From Sclerotinia nivalis (Eukaryota > Ascomycota > Leotiomycetes > Helotiales > Sclerotiniaceae), in assembly GCA_029531795.1 (NCBI GenBank), contig JAPEIS010000013.1, positions 1,488,001-1,552,000 of the forward strand: a DNA stretch of 64,000 bases. Direction: 5' to 3'. The notes under the pieces are model-generated. The model had not been told where the DNA came from and made no database searches. It saw only the letters and a list, made by a program, of their open reading frames with translations. Numbering within the stretch: the first letter of the stretch is position 1; every line of letters starts with the position of its first letter. The position numbers and the translations under genes were made by a program. Of this stretch, positions 21,658 through 34,080 are shown in pieces.

Positions 21658-23128
21658 ATGGCAGGACTATCGCCATCCCAGGTTAAAGAGTTACTGCAAG
21701 GGCCAGCTTTGAATCCTCCACCGGGTGCCACCCCAAAATTTGACAATCCTTATACTCTTCTACCAGTAGCCGACGCTGTGAAGATAGTTACTACTATCCT
21801 AGCCACTTTGGCTATCTTCATACGGATTTATACGAAATGGCGGATTATTCGAGAGATACACTTGGAAGATTGTAGGTATCAAGACCTATGGTTATGCTGA
21901 GCTTGCTGTTGACTTTTCTCAGATATTGCGGCCGCGGCTTGGGTACTTCAGATCTTCCATACGTACACTTTCGAATACTGACTGTTGGATTCATAGGGTG
22001 GTTATATCGTTTTTATTGTAACAACTGGTTTTGATCCTAAGGTTTTCGGGCGACACCAATGGAATATCAGATTAATAGATTTTCAAATATTTCTCTACGT
22101 ATGTAAACTATCTATGTCTGTTTTCTACCATTTGATGAAGCTCATAGTGTCCAGGGCACCTACATATCATCCATATCATTCGGTCTTGCGATATTATCAA
22201 TCAAGATATCAATATTGCTACAATACATCAGGATCTTCACTGCGGGAACGCGAGATTTAATGTTCTGGAGCTGTCACGCGCTCATGTGGATGACGGTCGT
22301 ATTCTATGTTATTCTGTTGTTCATGACGATATTTCTTTGCACCCCCATACCGAAATTTTGGAACGTGTTGGAGACGGGTCACTGTCTCAATATGAATTAC
22401 GTATTCCTAGCAACCGGAACGGCCAACACCATCTCCAACCTCCTTATTATTTTGCTTCCGCAGCCGATTATCTGGAGGCTACAGATGAGTTTCAAGGAAC
22501 ATGTTGGCGTTTCTGCTATTTTCTCTACAGGACTCTTGTGAGTGCATATTGTTAGATTCACACTCACATATATTGATGCAATTTTAGGGCATGTATAGCA
22601 TCTATGGTACGCCTATTCATTTCATCGAAACTATTGAAAAATGACGACGTCACTTGGTTAACGAGCATCATGTGCATTCCCTCATATGTAGAACTGGGAG
22701 CTGGCATCATCACGAGTTGTCTCCCGACGTTACCAAAGTTCTTCAAAACTATGGCTCAGATACCTTGGATTTCAAAAATGTGTAAATCGATTTCGTCTTG
22801 CTTCAAGTCATCTAAGGCATCTACCTCATCGAAAAGAACTTCTGAGAGAAGTAGTAGGGCTTCCTGGGTTCAGAACCGTAGGAGATCATCGATGTTGAGG
22901 GTTGAGAGAAGGGTTTCGGAAAGTTACGATGTGTTGGATGAGTGGGGGGATCACAATGTGGCATTTTCAACCACGAGCTTGGGAAATGTTACAAATTCTA
23001 CGGGAGTAAGAAACGAGGGAAATAATCCGCAGGTGAAGAACGTTGACGAAGAACGAGGGATTTTGAGATCGGTACAGGTTTCAGTCGTTCGTCAGGGCTC
23101 AGAGGGCAGTGAAGGGAGTAATGTTTAG
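21658..23128 (+). CDS. Rhodopsin-domain (Pth11-like) seven-helix membrane protein
   Basis: Exons are 21658-21871, 21923-21942, 21997-22098, 22155-22537 and 22588-23128, giving 419 residues. The second exon is a 20-nt microexon required to keep phase. The fungal rhodopsin domain (about 38-300) shows RIYTKWRIIREIHLEDY, FGLAILSIKISILLQYIRIF, a CTPIPKFWN loop, GHCLNMN, TANTISNLLIILLPQPIIW, ACIASMVRLF and ELGAGIITSCLPTLP. The cytoplasmic tail (about 315-419) is serine/arginine-rich. This family is expanded in plant-associated Pezizomycotina and includes Pth11-like surface sensors, but this member lacks a CFEM domain. The start MAGLSPSQVKELL was chosen for its typical family N-terminus; an in-frame ATG lies upstream at 21469. 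The ligand is unknown. Confidence 0.85.
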
Positions 23129-24861
23129 ATGCGCTGAATGCTCCTAGGAGATGGTGAAAGAACGATAAAAGACGTATGTATTGCAACATGATTTACGAAC
23201 TTAGACTTGGGACTTGGTGGATTATTAGACTAGAAAGATTTCAGGCATGAGCGCTTGAACATCATAGAACGATGTTTATTCCACATCTTCTTTCGGAAAA
23301 AGCAAAGGCCAATGTCAAATTCCAGAGTTTTTTTTGGCAAACAGATTTACATGCATCAAGTCGTATATTTCCGCTCTGGATACCCCTCGGCGTTCCTCTT
23401 CCCGATTCACTTCAATTCGCATTGCGCACTGATCAGAAGACTTTCGTGAGTCTTTGGAGTTACTGCGGGTGTCACATTTAAACCCAAGCCATGGTTGCAG
23501 AGAGTTCGAACAGCAAGAGCATCGTCAGATTTACCGTCTTCTGCCGATTGAGAAAGCTCCATTCCAATTCCACTCAACTTGTCTCCAATACTGCTTGCAA
23601 ATTCACACTGTATTCTAATCTCGAGACTTCCCATATTTCAGAGCTTGAAAACTATGTCCTTGGAATTTTCCATCCCGCGACGGATTTATGTAGTAGCATC
23701 CTTTGCGTGACGAATATGAGCATTAATAGAGTACCTCCTGAACATTCCTAACTAAATATGAAAAAGAAAATGTACAGCGAAAAGATTCCGTGGGAAATTC
23801 CCACCCGCATAAGCTTCTAGTTCTCGTCAGTTTTAGAGCCAGCATTTCGGTAGTCTGTCAAAGATCTCAAGTAAGGAAGTATTCTGTAGAACTCTTTCAA
23901 CCTATATACATTGTGCCTAACTACCATTATCGTTGGAGTATTAAGAGACCCATTACTTCGATACTCAAGTTGAGTGCTCTTCTTGGTGACACGAGAAGCA
24001 CATTTAATTGTGTACTATTGTCAGTTGTGCACAATAGCTATGTCTTACTGGCTTCGTCATGCTTGTTTAGGATTCCTGGCGTGCGAATTCCGTTGTGCCT
24101 GTTTTGAACTTTCGCACTGTATTATGTTGCTCCAGGTGGGAGCTATAAAAACCTCCATGAAAAGACACCACAAATTAATATTTATCGACAACCCTTTTTT
24201 TTAAAAAAAAAGAAAAAGATCCCCTTAAACTCCCAGTGACCCTTCTTTCTCTCAACCTCCATCCCATCCCCGCAGAACTCCCACCAAGCTTCCCCATTCT
24301 CCCTCCTAGTACCCAATTTTCCAAAAAAGGTTACCAAAACTTCATTAAAACACTGTATTTATTCCCTACACCCGCACTCACTCTACCACACAAAATTTGT
24401 AAACCCACATTCGATACACCAATATTCCCTTCTTAAATCCCACAACAGTTTAAAAAAGAAAAGAAACGAAATAAAGGTTAGTATTCTTACTCACACCCTT
24501 GTAATTAAGTAAATTTCGTAGGTGTTGAATTGACCGTGGAGAATTTTGCTCAGAGCTTGAGAGTCATCACGAGGAGTTTACTGCAAGCGATCCTGTTTTG
24601 CATGGGATGGGATGCGAAGTTTCAAAAAGAGAGGTGGTTGAGTTAAGGTGGAGAGGCCAGTAATGAGGTACTAGTGAAGTGAAAGGTTTTATATTTGCAG
24701 TAATTAACAATGGTATATTCTCAATCAAAGCACCTCCAACGGTGCCAGGCCCAAAACGAAACTGCCCATAACACCTCGCGAAACACTAAATCCGGTATAC
24801 CCAGAAAATCCCACCCCGAAATCGAATAACATGCATGCATTGATGTGGCCCTGAGTATCAG
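23129..24861. other. Intergenic, one unexplained minus-strand ORF
   Basis: About 1.7 kb between two genes. A minus-strand ATG ORF (23634-23407, 75 codons) has balanced, coding-like composition but no recognised family and no spliced continuation I could establish. A T-run followed by an A-run lies near 24193-24210. The right end is the 3' flank of uvsD. Confidence 0.4.
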
Positions 24862-27154
24862 TTACCCATTTGACAAAGCTTCTTGTATAGCTTCTCCTTC
24901 CTCGGGCGTGACGACCATCTCCAACATTTCTAGTGCACATCCGGGGATATCTGGGTCAATACCGGACTCGAAAACTAAATCATCCTCTGAAAAGTTAAGC
25001 CTGGCCAGACAAAGTAGGTATTTTTGTGACCCCCCACGAATGACCGATAATTTCTTTTGCATATCGAATTCGTATCGAGTGACAAGATGGAACAGAAGCC
25101 GAGTTGCAAGACTTATGAGACGAGCACTAGAAGAGTCAGCTGATGTATACTTAAAGCTGGAAGGATTACATACCTCTCCTCACGGCCAGATTTATGGTCA
25201 TATAGGCCATCTAATTCATCACTTATCAAACTGACGACTCTGCCAATTGCAGTTGGATGGGAAACAAGTGCATTTCCAGCATATGGTGAACGAGTCATAC
25301 CAGTCATCAATAAAATGATTTGTAGACGTACTTTTAGGACGACATCGGCGTCAACCTCGGCCCCGCTCGAGGGGAAGCAAGGTACCTCGAATAGTGGATA
25401 TGTCAGACGTTCTATGATATGGCCGGCATTTGCGGATGTTCTCAACTTTGGATTATCATCCACATTGCTACCAAAACTATTTTTCAAAACACCAGTAGAT
25501 AGAATTCGCAGCATCCACTCAAAATCTGCTACTAGCTGGTTGTGGCTGAGCATGAGAAGAACAAAGTCCCATCGCATCAATTTCCAAAATCTAGCAATGT
25601 GTTCTTGTTCGGGGACGCAACCCAATGCAGCGAGGTGAGTGAGAGCCAAACAAGCGGATACATTGATGTCTTCATCAAAAGGAGAGGGTGACTCATTTTT
25701 GAAACGAGGGATCGCTACGAGATCAGCAGTTTTTTGTACCAAGGGAATGAGTTGATCGATTACATGCGGTACGACAGAGAGCGTTTTTGGCTCGAGCGCA
25801 AATGTGACAATATCCACAAACAAGTAAATAGGGGTATAATAACTTTCATCCATACACTTAGACCACAATTCTATTAGGAACAAGCAGAACTCAGATGGTA
25901 CCTCTGATATAGGCTTTTTTGCACCAATTCTTGGAATCTCTCCGAGAATCAGGGATGAAAAGGATTCATTCGGGGATGATGGTAAAGCATACTTGCCAAA
26001 TGCTTCAAGAGTCCTCAAGTGTTCACGATTGGGTCGATGATCTAGCATTGCCGCGAGAAAATCCGATCGATCATCCTGTAAAACAAGCCTCTCTAATATT
26101 GATTCGTCCAAGAAGGGAAGCTTTTGGGGTTGTGAAGGTTGGTCCGGAACAGGAACCATATCCAAAGCACTAGCTGAAGGGCTATCGTTTGCCTTGCGTT
26201 TCCGTTTTGCTGCTCTTGACGGTGTACCAGGTTGACGTTTCTGAAATTTAGATGGGGATATTTTACTAGGAGAAACCACCTCGATTTCATCGTCATCAAA
26301 CCCATCCCTGAACGGCATCGGCTTTGTTTTCTTCGGGGTCATAACTTGTGTATCCTTCGGATTTTTAGCTTTATTTAACTTCCTGCCTCGTTCAGTTTCT
26401 TCAAATAAGTCTTGCTTTGTGAAATCTCGCTCAATTGCAGCATTTCTTGCAGCGATCTCTGCAGCCTCCCTGTCTTTCTGTAGCTTTGCCAATTGCTCCG
26501 CGTGTAACTTTTCTTTCGCCGCTTGTGTGCGTTCATATTCCTTTCGCGATTTGTCCATCTTTCCGCGTAGAATGGAGATTTCGCCATTTTTTGATAGAGC
26601 TTCTTGTTCGAGAGCTTTATTTTTTTGTTGCAACTGGAGAGTAGTTAGTGACTTGTTCATGCTTGATAATTGGTAACCACGAATACCTCTTGCACCAATT
26701 TTCTGAGGGCCTCATTACCACCATCCACAACTGATTGACTCTCCAGCTGAGAAAGGTTCGCATCCTCTCGTGAAACTGGATTTGAAATTGGCTGCTGTAA
26801 GTGGTCTGGTTGTCGAGGATGGGAAGGACCGATATAATTTCTAGGCCTGTTCGCAATGTTTGTTGCCCCATAACGTTGTTGTCGAAATTGTTCTTGTTGG
26901 GTAGCTTGACTGACATTGTTTCGAGGTACATATGGTGCAACCGCAGGCGCACTCCTGGCCTCATCGATAACGACCGCATCATCTAAATCGTCATCGTCGA
27001 ACTCCTCCCCATAATCGGAAGAAGGAGGGGCTTTGATCTGAGCTTGCGTGAATGCTATAGCATTGTTCTCAAGTTCTTCTAGGGCATCTGCTGGTATATC
27101 GTTAAGAAAATCATCATCGGAGAAGTTATTCTCTCCATCTTCGTGAGGAGCCAT
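24862..27154 (-). CDS. uvsD: DNA-damage checkpoint protein UvsD/Rad26 (ATRIP homologue)
   Basis: Regulatory partner of the ATR/Mec1-type kinase that recognises RPA-coated single-stranded DNA. Exons are 27154-26687, 26633-25174 and 25126-24862, giving 730 residues. The first intron (53 nt) joins LRKLVQE to LQQKNKALEQEA and restores a continuous coiled coil. The N-terminus has the acidic NNFSDDDFLNDIPADALEELENN typical of fungal ATRIP. The coiled coil (about 155-250) is followed by a basic TPKKTKPMPF..SPSK segment, probably nuclear targeting, and then by a helical repeat domain (about 320-730). The start at 27154 is the first ATG; reading extends further upstream only from a GTG. It is divergent from the CDP-diacylglycerol synthase gene across about 800 bp. 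Confidence 0.85.
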
Positions 27155-27952
27155 TCCATCTCTGTGGTTATGGAATTTTTTGAGAACATTGATGTTGCAT
27201 TTTTTTAATTTTGAAAATGCCGATGGCAGACTCGCGTTGCTTTCAATTTCACCGAAGGCTGTATTGGAGCGAGTTTCTGCCACCGCCTTTCGGAACTCGG
27301 AGTTAAAATCCTCCGGTCAAAGTGGAGTCCCGGTAGATAATTTCTTTGAAAATGCTGCTTTTCTACTTTTCAACAATAGTAAGTAGCAGATCCGGTAGGC
27401 AATGACAAGTACTAGGTAGTTATTAATATAGCCAATCGTATTGTTCTGTTGTATTAATGATATTTAAATGTTTGCATGAAGTAAATTTCTTTTTTAAAAA
27501 AAAAGCTCAATATAAATATACAAAAAAATTGTATTTATTTTTCCCCATCTTTCTTCACTAAAACCAGGCTTCAGTTAGCGCGAATATCACAAGCAAACGC
27601 TGAGGTCTGATCTTTCCAGGGTTTTTTCGGGCTGACGTAGGAGTGGGTGAAGAGGAGCCACAACTTCGCATCGCATCACATCACTAGAAAAAGTAGACGC
27701 CCACTTACAAAGGACCACTTTAACCTCAACCAAATTCGTGAGGTTCAGGATATTCTACTCTGCTCACAGGCAGTTCTACTTTACGGGCAATTTCATCCTT
27801 ACGCATGTGGAGTGGTGGAACTAGAAGAGACTCTTGACGGATCCGGCTTTTCTATTTGGCGGTACGGATAATTGAAAGAACGAAGAGGAAAATCCAATCG
27901 CCAAGACCTCATTAGAATTCGCAAACTTTCACTCCCAGCTTTACTTGCAAAA
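27155..27952. promoter_or_regulatory. Bidirectional promoter uvsD / CDP-diacylglycerol synthase
   Basis: About 800 bp between divergent start codons. A T-run followed by an A-run is present at 27489-27504. A plus-strand ATG ORF in the 27647-27871 stretch may fall in the leader of the right-hand gene. No defined binding site was recognised. Confidence 0.45.
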
Positions 27953-29514
27953 ATGGCAAAACCAAGGGGGATTAAATTCAATCATCGAAATGGCCGCGCC
28001 AGTAGTGATGGCCGCAGAAGTAGTTTCTCCGATATCAGTGAAGCTGCCTCGGAGCCAAGCTCTCCAAAAATAGCAAAGGCAGATGGTGCAAGCGATGAGA
28101 AGAAAGAGGTGAGATATGCGCCCATGCTATCATCTTGGTGCACTTGCTAATAACTTTGGTCGCAGACTGATGTAGTTGTGCCATCGGAATACGAGAAAAA
28201 GAAGCAGACCTTTATTACACGATCGATATGGACATTTGTAATGATTGGGGGGTTTTTCGCGTCTATGTTCATGGGGCACATATATATCATCGGAATTGTC
28301 ACCGCAGTACAGATAATATCGTTCAAGGAAGTCATTGCGATTGCAAATGTACCCAGTCGAGCTCGTCGATTACGCTTCACAAAAGCTTTAAATTGGTATT
28401 GGTTGGCGACTACCATGTACTTCTTATATGGCGAGAGTGTGATATATTATTTCAAGCACATAGTATTGGTTGATAAAGTTTTGCTGCCGTTTGCAACACA
28501 TCACAGGTTCATCAGCTTTATGCTATACACTATCGGTAAGTGAACTTATTGAAAGTATAGGGCAATGCTAACAGTATCAAGGATTCGTATTCTTTGTTGC
28601 TTCTCTTCAAGCAGGTCACTACAAGTTTCAGTTCACGCAGTTCGCCTGGACTCATATGGCCCTTTACCTTATCGTGGTCCAAGCCCATTTCATCATGAAC
28701 AATGTTTTTGAGGGAATGATTTGGTTCTTCTTACCGGTGTCTCTGGTCATTTGCAATGATATATTTGCTTATATCTGTGGTATCACGTTTGGTCGAACCC
28801 AGCTCATTAAACTCTCACCTAAGAAGACCGTCGAAGGTTTTGTTGGTGCCTGGGTTTTGACAATCATTTTTGGTGTAGGCATGACTAACGTACTCATGCG
28901 CTACAAATACTTCATTTGCCCTGTAAATGTAAGTCGAGTCTCCATTTTTTTTTGGAGCGATAACTAACGCTTAACAGGATCTTGGTGCCAACCTATGGAC
29001 CGGTCTTGAGTGTACACCAAACCCTGTTTTCTTGCCTCATACCTATCAACTCCCTATTTGGTTTCCATTCTGGAAATCTTTCTCCATGGCACCTATGCAA
29101 GGTCACATTCTTGTTTTTGGAACTTTTGCATCGCTCATTGCACCGTTCGGTGGATTCTTTGCTTCTGGACTCAAACGCACTTTCAAAATCAAGGATTTCG
29201 GCGACTCAATTCCCGGACACGGTGGAATCACGGATCGAATGGATTGTCAATTTATCATGGGTTTCTTTGCCTACGTCTATTTCCACAGCTTCATTGCTAT
29301 CTACAAAGTATCACTTGGGGGTGTCATCGAAACGGTGATCAACGGTTTAACGCCAGAAGAGCAAATGGAACTTGTTAAGGGAATCAGCAAGCATCTTTAT
29401 AACCAAGGGGTCATCGGCGACAAGGTAATCTCATCATTTAAATTCTCCCATACCATTCTTGCTAAACACTCACAGGTATTGGATTGTCTAAACGTGGCAG
29501 TGAGTAAGAGATAA
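27953..29514 (+). CDS. cds1: Phosphatidate cytidylyltransferase (CDP-diacylglycerol synthase)
   Basis: Integral membrane enzyme of the ER that makes CDP-diacylglycerol from CTP and phosphatidic acid, the precursor of phosphatidylinositol and other phospholipids. Exons are 27953-28108, 28166-28535, 28582-28928, 28978-29424 and 29476-29514, giving 452 residues, the usual fungal length. A charged, serine-rich N-terminus (1-60) precedes about eight membrane segments. The family signature is complete: SGLKRTFKIKDFGDSIPGHG followed by GITDRMDCQ, with the catalytic aspartates. CNDIFAYICGITFGRTQLIKLSPKKTVEGF is also typical. The last exon encodes 12 residues. Assignment is firm. Confidence 0.94.
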
Positions 29515-30101
29515 GGTGCTCCATGCAAACGTGGATATGTTTAGAAATTCTTTTCCTCCCTTATGAATGATGAGTTTTAGTAAAGTTTTCACAAAATGCA
29601 TGGAGAATCCTCACACGTGTATAATATCCTTTCGATTCTCGGTGCATAGCCTTGTTCTTGGATTCTCCCTTTGGTGTATACGATCGACGGTTCCGGTGGA
29701 CAGAATGGGCTTCCCTTTTCCTGTTTCTTTTATCAGATCGGTATTTAATCTGTTGAGGATGGTGGGTGGCAAAAATACAGTGTTGGTTATAAAGTGAAAA
29801 ATATGGACGAGATGAAAAATAAGAATAAGTGTAAGGGTGATGCTTAGCTCACTAGCTAATGGGATAAACTTTTACCCAAAATTCTGGGATTTTGTTCTGA
29901 GTGATTGTTCATAAATACGATGACTTGATATTCACAGTGCATTTCATATGTCGAATGAGTTGTTTCCGCAAGTCCAATTAATTGCAAGTCCAATCATACC
30001 CCAATTTGCCTCCTGAACGAAGAATCCCTAAGCTATCATCAGACTGTCCGACCTATCATCACTGTAATACATGAATACATGAAGCCACCCAGATCTCAAT
30101 A
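29515..30101. other. Intergenic, 3' flanks
   Basis: Lies between the 3' ends of the CDP-diacylglycerol synthase gene and paralogue A. A short direct repeat of GCAAGTCCAATTA type occurs near 29970-29995. No gene is seen. Confidence 0.45.
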
Positions 30102-32003
30102 TTAGCCCGATATCCCTTTCGCGTAATCAGTAAGATATTTCGCCATGGCTTTATCTAATTCCCATTACACTCACATTAGCTTCTATTTTCTCGGATATGA
30201 AAAGGGGGTGAGGAAAAGATAATTGGTCCCCAAAAGTGTTAACTTTTCTCGAAAGAAAATTAACTCACAAATAGTATTAGCACCATCGAGCGAACTCTCC
30301 ATCCACTCCGGAATATTTATCACGGTACCAGCCCTCTGCAGCTGGGCTTGTATCATCCTCGCATCTACACTCACACTTCTCTAAACACTACTCAGTACCC
30401 CCACGTTGTTGGCGAATATGTGCATTTGCTCTTCGCCTATTACTTGGAGTTCGAGGCGCGAGCGACGGATTGCTTCAATTTGTTCGCTGAGGGTATTGCG
30501 GAGTTGGGTTTGGTCGCGGATCGTTGTTTCGGTGGCTAAGGGGGTGGTTAGTAAAAGGTGAGTGGGGGAGGGGAACAGAAACTTGGGGAGTGGTAAATGA
30601 GAAAGGGACGCGGGAGGGAACGGACCTATTTTTTGTCGAGCTAGTGCGGCGATCGCAGCGGCTCCTGGAAGTAACAATAATCCACCAATCTTCAAATCAT
30701 CAGCTTGCCTCTTTCCTCTCAAACTCATATCCATGCATACGAAATGGGAGTATAAATGTACTGTACGTACCACAACAAACGGAGCAAAAGCGCCCCCGGA
30801 ACCCAGCCCAATCGCCATCAATATAAAAGCAGGTATAGCAACCCCAGCACTAACCACCAAAAGACGACGATTAATCCCTTCTAATCTAACATGTAATTCT
30901 TCGAGTTGCTGCTCGATGATTTGGATTTGAACCGAGAGTTGGCCTTCTCGTGTACGGGCCCAGGTGCTGAATGAGGCGATGAATTCGGTGAGGTTGGTGG
31001 TTAGGAGGCGGAAATCGTCTTCCAGTTTGTTGGAGTCGGATTGTGCGCGGTCCAAATCCTAGGGATGGGGTTAGAAGTGAGATGGAAGGTTAAGGGGGAA
31101 TGGAGGGGTCGGATTTGGTATTTGGGGTTTGTAGTTGAGAGAGACGAAATGGCGAGATAGGGGTAGAGAAGAGGTAGGATGATGAAAATGATGAGGAAAT
31201 AGTGTCACTCACTGCAATAAAACCATTGAGGATCTGCAGACGAGTTTCCCGATCAATTTTTTCATCACAGGAGAAGGGAATAATAAAGTCATCGAATTCT
31301 GGTCCAGAATACCAGTCCAGATTAGCAAAATCCGCAATGTGCAACTGCTACTTTGATCGAATCTTGAATGGCATTGGGACAATAAAAAAGAAAGGGAAGA
31401 TTTGTTATCATAAACATACTGTTTCCATGAATTGCCAATTCTGTCGCTACATCTCGACTTTCTCTGAGCACAGCTTCATAAGACTGGTGATTGAGTGTTA
31501 GTGTCCACAATAAACAATATCAACACCACATGAATACATAAATCCTGCAATTTCACCTCCACGCAAAAAGCCCAAGAAACCACAAAGCATACCGTTCTCT
31601 GTCTCCGCAACTCAGGCATAAACCCCGAATGATGAATCCGATCAATCTCGCCAATCCTCAACCCCAAACTCCTAAACACGCGATCAATCTCCTTCGTCGC
31701 ATCCACAGCATCATAAGCAGCTTGCTGAATATATTTAGCACAGTCATCGCTCGCAAGCGCTCGCGTGCAACCTATTGCGAATTTCTCTTGGTCGGCTTCG
31801 CTGGTAATGGGAGGAATATTTTCGGCGCCGCTTGAGAGAACTTGAAGTTCGCTTTCGGAAAGTGTATCGACGACATTGATGTATTTTTGTGGGGATGGAT
31901 CGGGGCTGACGAGCCTCTCTACTTTGGCGACGACTGAGTCGTAGGAAGGGGGAGAGCTTTGCGCGTTGTAGGGTGGAGGGTTAGATTGGATTTCGGTGGT
32001 CAT
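30102..32003 (-). pseudogene. Paralogue A: helical coiled-coil/hairpin membrane protein with an internal stop
   Basis: Seven exons by splice signals and phase: 32003-31593, 31483-31420, 31298-31213, 31058-30771, 30689-30626, 30535-30269 and 30154-30102. The layout resembles alpha-helical pore-forming proteins (XaxA/YaxA type): a helical N-terminal half, a long coiled coil, two hydrophobic segments encoded at the end of exon 4 and in exon 5, then another helix. This functional class is inferred from architecture only. A TAG at 30381-30383 interrupts exon 6. Sequence on both sides of it aligns without gaps to paralogue C, and the last exon still matches the C-termini of B and C, so the stop looks like a recent nonsense change removing about the last 55 residues. 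The alternative is that the shortened protein is still made. Exon 6 corresponds to two exons of C (intron absent). Confidence 0.6.
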
Positions 32004-33116
32004 AATGATAGATGTATTTGAAAGATGATATAGCAAAAGTTAGGACAACTGGCTGACTACAAATTATTTTGAGGGTCCAATTTATACCAAATTGCCAGAA
32101 TAATAGCACCCTTTTATCTCCTCATTTGATGATGTTGATCGTCTCCGAAATCGCACATCGAGAAAACTGGCGGACCAGTAGCCATTCCCAATTTAATGGG
32201 AAAAGCCATCATGCAATATCAATCTCAGCTAGCCAGGTGGACTCTGTTGTGGTTATTTTTCTTTCAGAACTTCCCAATTTATCTCGATGCATCAAAGATC
32301 ACCTGTTGCAATCTACAGTAGAACAATGACAGTTTGCATGTGAAATTGAGGAGATCACTATGATCTTGAAGTGGAAGCTCAGGTCGTGAAACGAGGATCA
32401 GTCAATAGACAGGGTACCCCGCACCCAGATATATGCATCTGAACTTTTGGAGATATTGTTACACACTTGTGTGAGCTATCGTCCAGGTTGGGGAGGGTCA
32501 AAAATTCAAACGCATATTTCAGCTGGTGGCGGCGGCCTTTGGTAGACTAAATTTAAGCTTTCAATGATCGAAATTCTTTGAATATTTGAATATAATTTAA
32601 TATTTCAAATAATTTGAATATCTTGATTATATTTAATATTCCAAAAAATATAAATATTTAAATATAATTCATTATTTCAATTGATTTGAATATCCCAAAT
32701 AAATTCAGGAATCCAAAAGCTTCTCATTGTTGGACTACAGTCCGGACTATTGAATACCCTGAGCTGGCCTTAATGATTCATAGAAAAGGGCATGTTTGTT
32801 GGACTTCAACTGTTCCAATGACTTGTCTGGGTTGGTAAAAAGCGTAGTAGGTATCTTTACCAAAGAATACAAATTGCATAGAAAACGATTCCATTTACAG
32901 CTTACTATGTGGGCTGAGGAGATCATATTTACATGACATAACGGTCATCAAGCCTCCTACCCTAAATTCATGTAAATAAACAGAAATGGTAAGCTACTCC
33001 ATGGTAAACTTGTCCTTGTCTGACCCCAGCATCCTGCTATAACACCTGCCAAAATTGAGTCGCCTTAAGCTTCTGATAATGGAAGAACCATAAAACCCGT
33101 AAATACGTAATGCCAA
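32004..33116. other. Intergenic with very AT-rich repeats
   Basis: Separates paralogues A and B. Positions 32567-32705 are almost entirely A/T, with repeated TTGAATAT and TTAATATT motifs in imperfect copies. No gene is seen. Confidence 0.5.
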
Positions 33117-34080
33117 CTATGCCATTGCGTCACTGTATGCTTGCAGATAAGCAGCTTTTGAAGTACCTGAGAATCTTCAGCTTAGGCCGTTCCAACGGAA
33201 ATGAATAAGGGGTAAAGACAACTTACACATTCTCGCTGTTGACCTGAGCATATTTCTCATGTGAACAGGGAAATCCTATGATATTCTGTTAATCAAGTCG
33301 TTCTTCAAGAACAGAAGGTACTAACCACAAAATCAATCGCCGTTTCTAGAGATGATATAATAAGACGCATGTCGACAAGGCTCCATCTCCACACTCGGGT
33401 GAGAATCGGGGTATTCCTGGTGAATTCTTCAAGAATTCCATAAGTATGTGGAGGAGGTTGTGCTCTCATACAATAATGAACAAGATCATCGGCTAATTTA
33501 ACAAAACGTCTGATTGTCAAATCTGCAGCGTCCTCGTAAGAATGCATATTCTGTAGTAATGTTAATACATCTACTTCACAAGCATCATTCTCAACAAACC
33601 CTAATGTACTCTCGGATACGGTTGACTTGACTTTCTGGCCTCATTGTAGTATCATCCACAAAAGTAGCAATGAAATTTGTAATTGCTATTCACTCCGAGT
33701 TAGATCAGCATATAAACAAGTTTCGATAATGCTAGGTGCAATGTTTTTGTACCTTGAGCATTCAGACGCATAGCTAATGCAATAATGTTCCCATTTCGTA
33801 TAAGCCAATCATGTTCCTTCAGAAACTATCAGTCTCATCCTTTAATTCTTTTGGTCGACAAAAGCATAGCTTATTGTCAATGGTAGACAACATTTTCCCA
33901 AACCAAGGCAAATTGGCTTAAAGCGTTTCCGAATACATTGCGAAGGCTACGAATGATTACGCGGTTGCGCTGATTAGCCACGGAAGCGTCATTGAAAGAG
34001 TACTGAAGTGGTGACGGGGAAATTTGGGGATGATTCTTTTCCGATTCGTGCATCGGAGAGGAAGGATTGTTTCCGGTCAT
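33117..34080 (-). CDS. Paralogue B: short helical protein lacking coiled coil and hairpin
   Basis: Six short exons: 34080 to about 33892 (or 33904), 33816-33753, 33685-33600, 33550-33326, 33275-33227 and 33166-33117, giving about 220 residues. The exon series 64 and 86 nt equals that of paralogue A, and the last two exons, 49 and 50 nt, equal those of paralogue C with the same phases. Exon 4 begins NMHSYEDAADLTIRRFVKL, which aligns with the start of C's coiled-coil exon, then passes directly to sequence matching the region after the hairpin. The protein is therefore an internally shortened family member with no hydrophobic segment, predicted soluble and all-helical. Its role is unknown; a partner or antagonist of the long paralogues is a speculation. 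The exon 1 donor is ambiguous. Confidence 0.6.

Noticed and set aside
26634..26686. Break in the uvsD frame near the coiled coil
   Set aside because: Explained by a normal 53-nt intron with a CTAAC branch point; joining restores a continuous coiled coil.
31299..31420. Apparent frame mismatch between exons 2 and 3 of paralogue A
   Set aside because: Resolved by using the acceptor just before 31298, which restores phase and gives the 86-nt exon shared with paralogue B.
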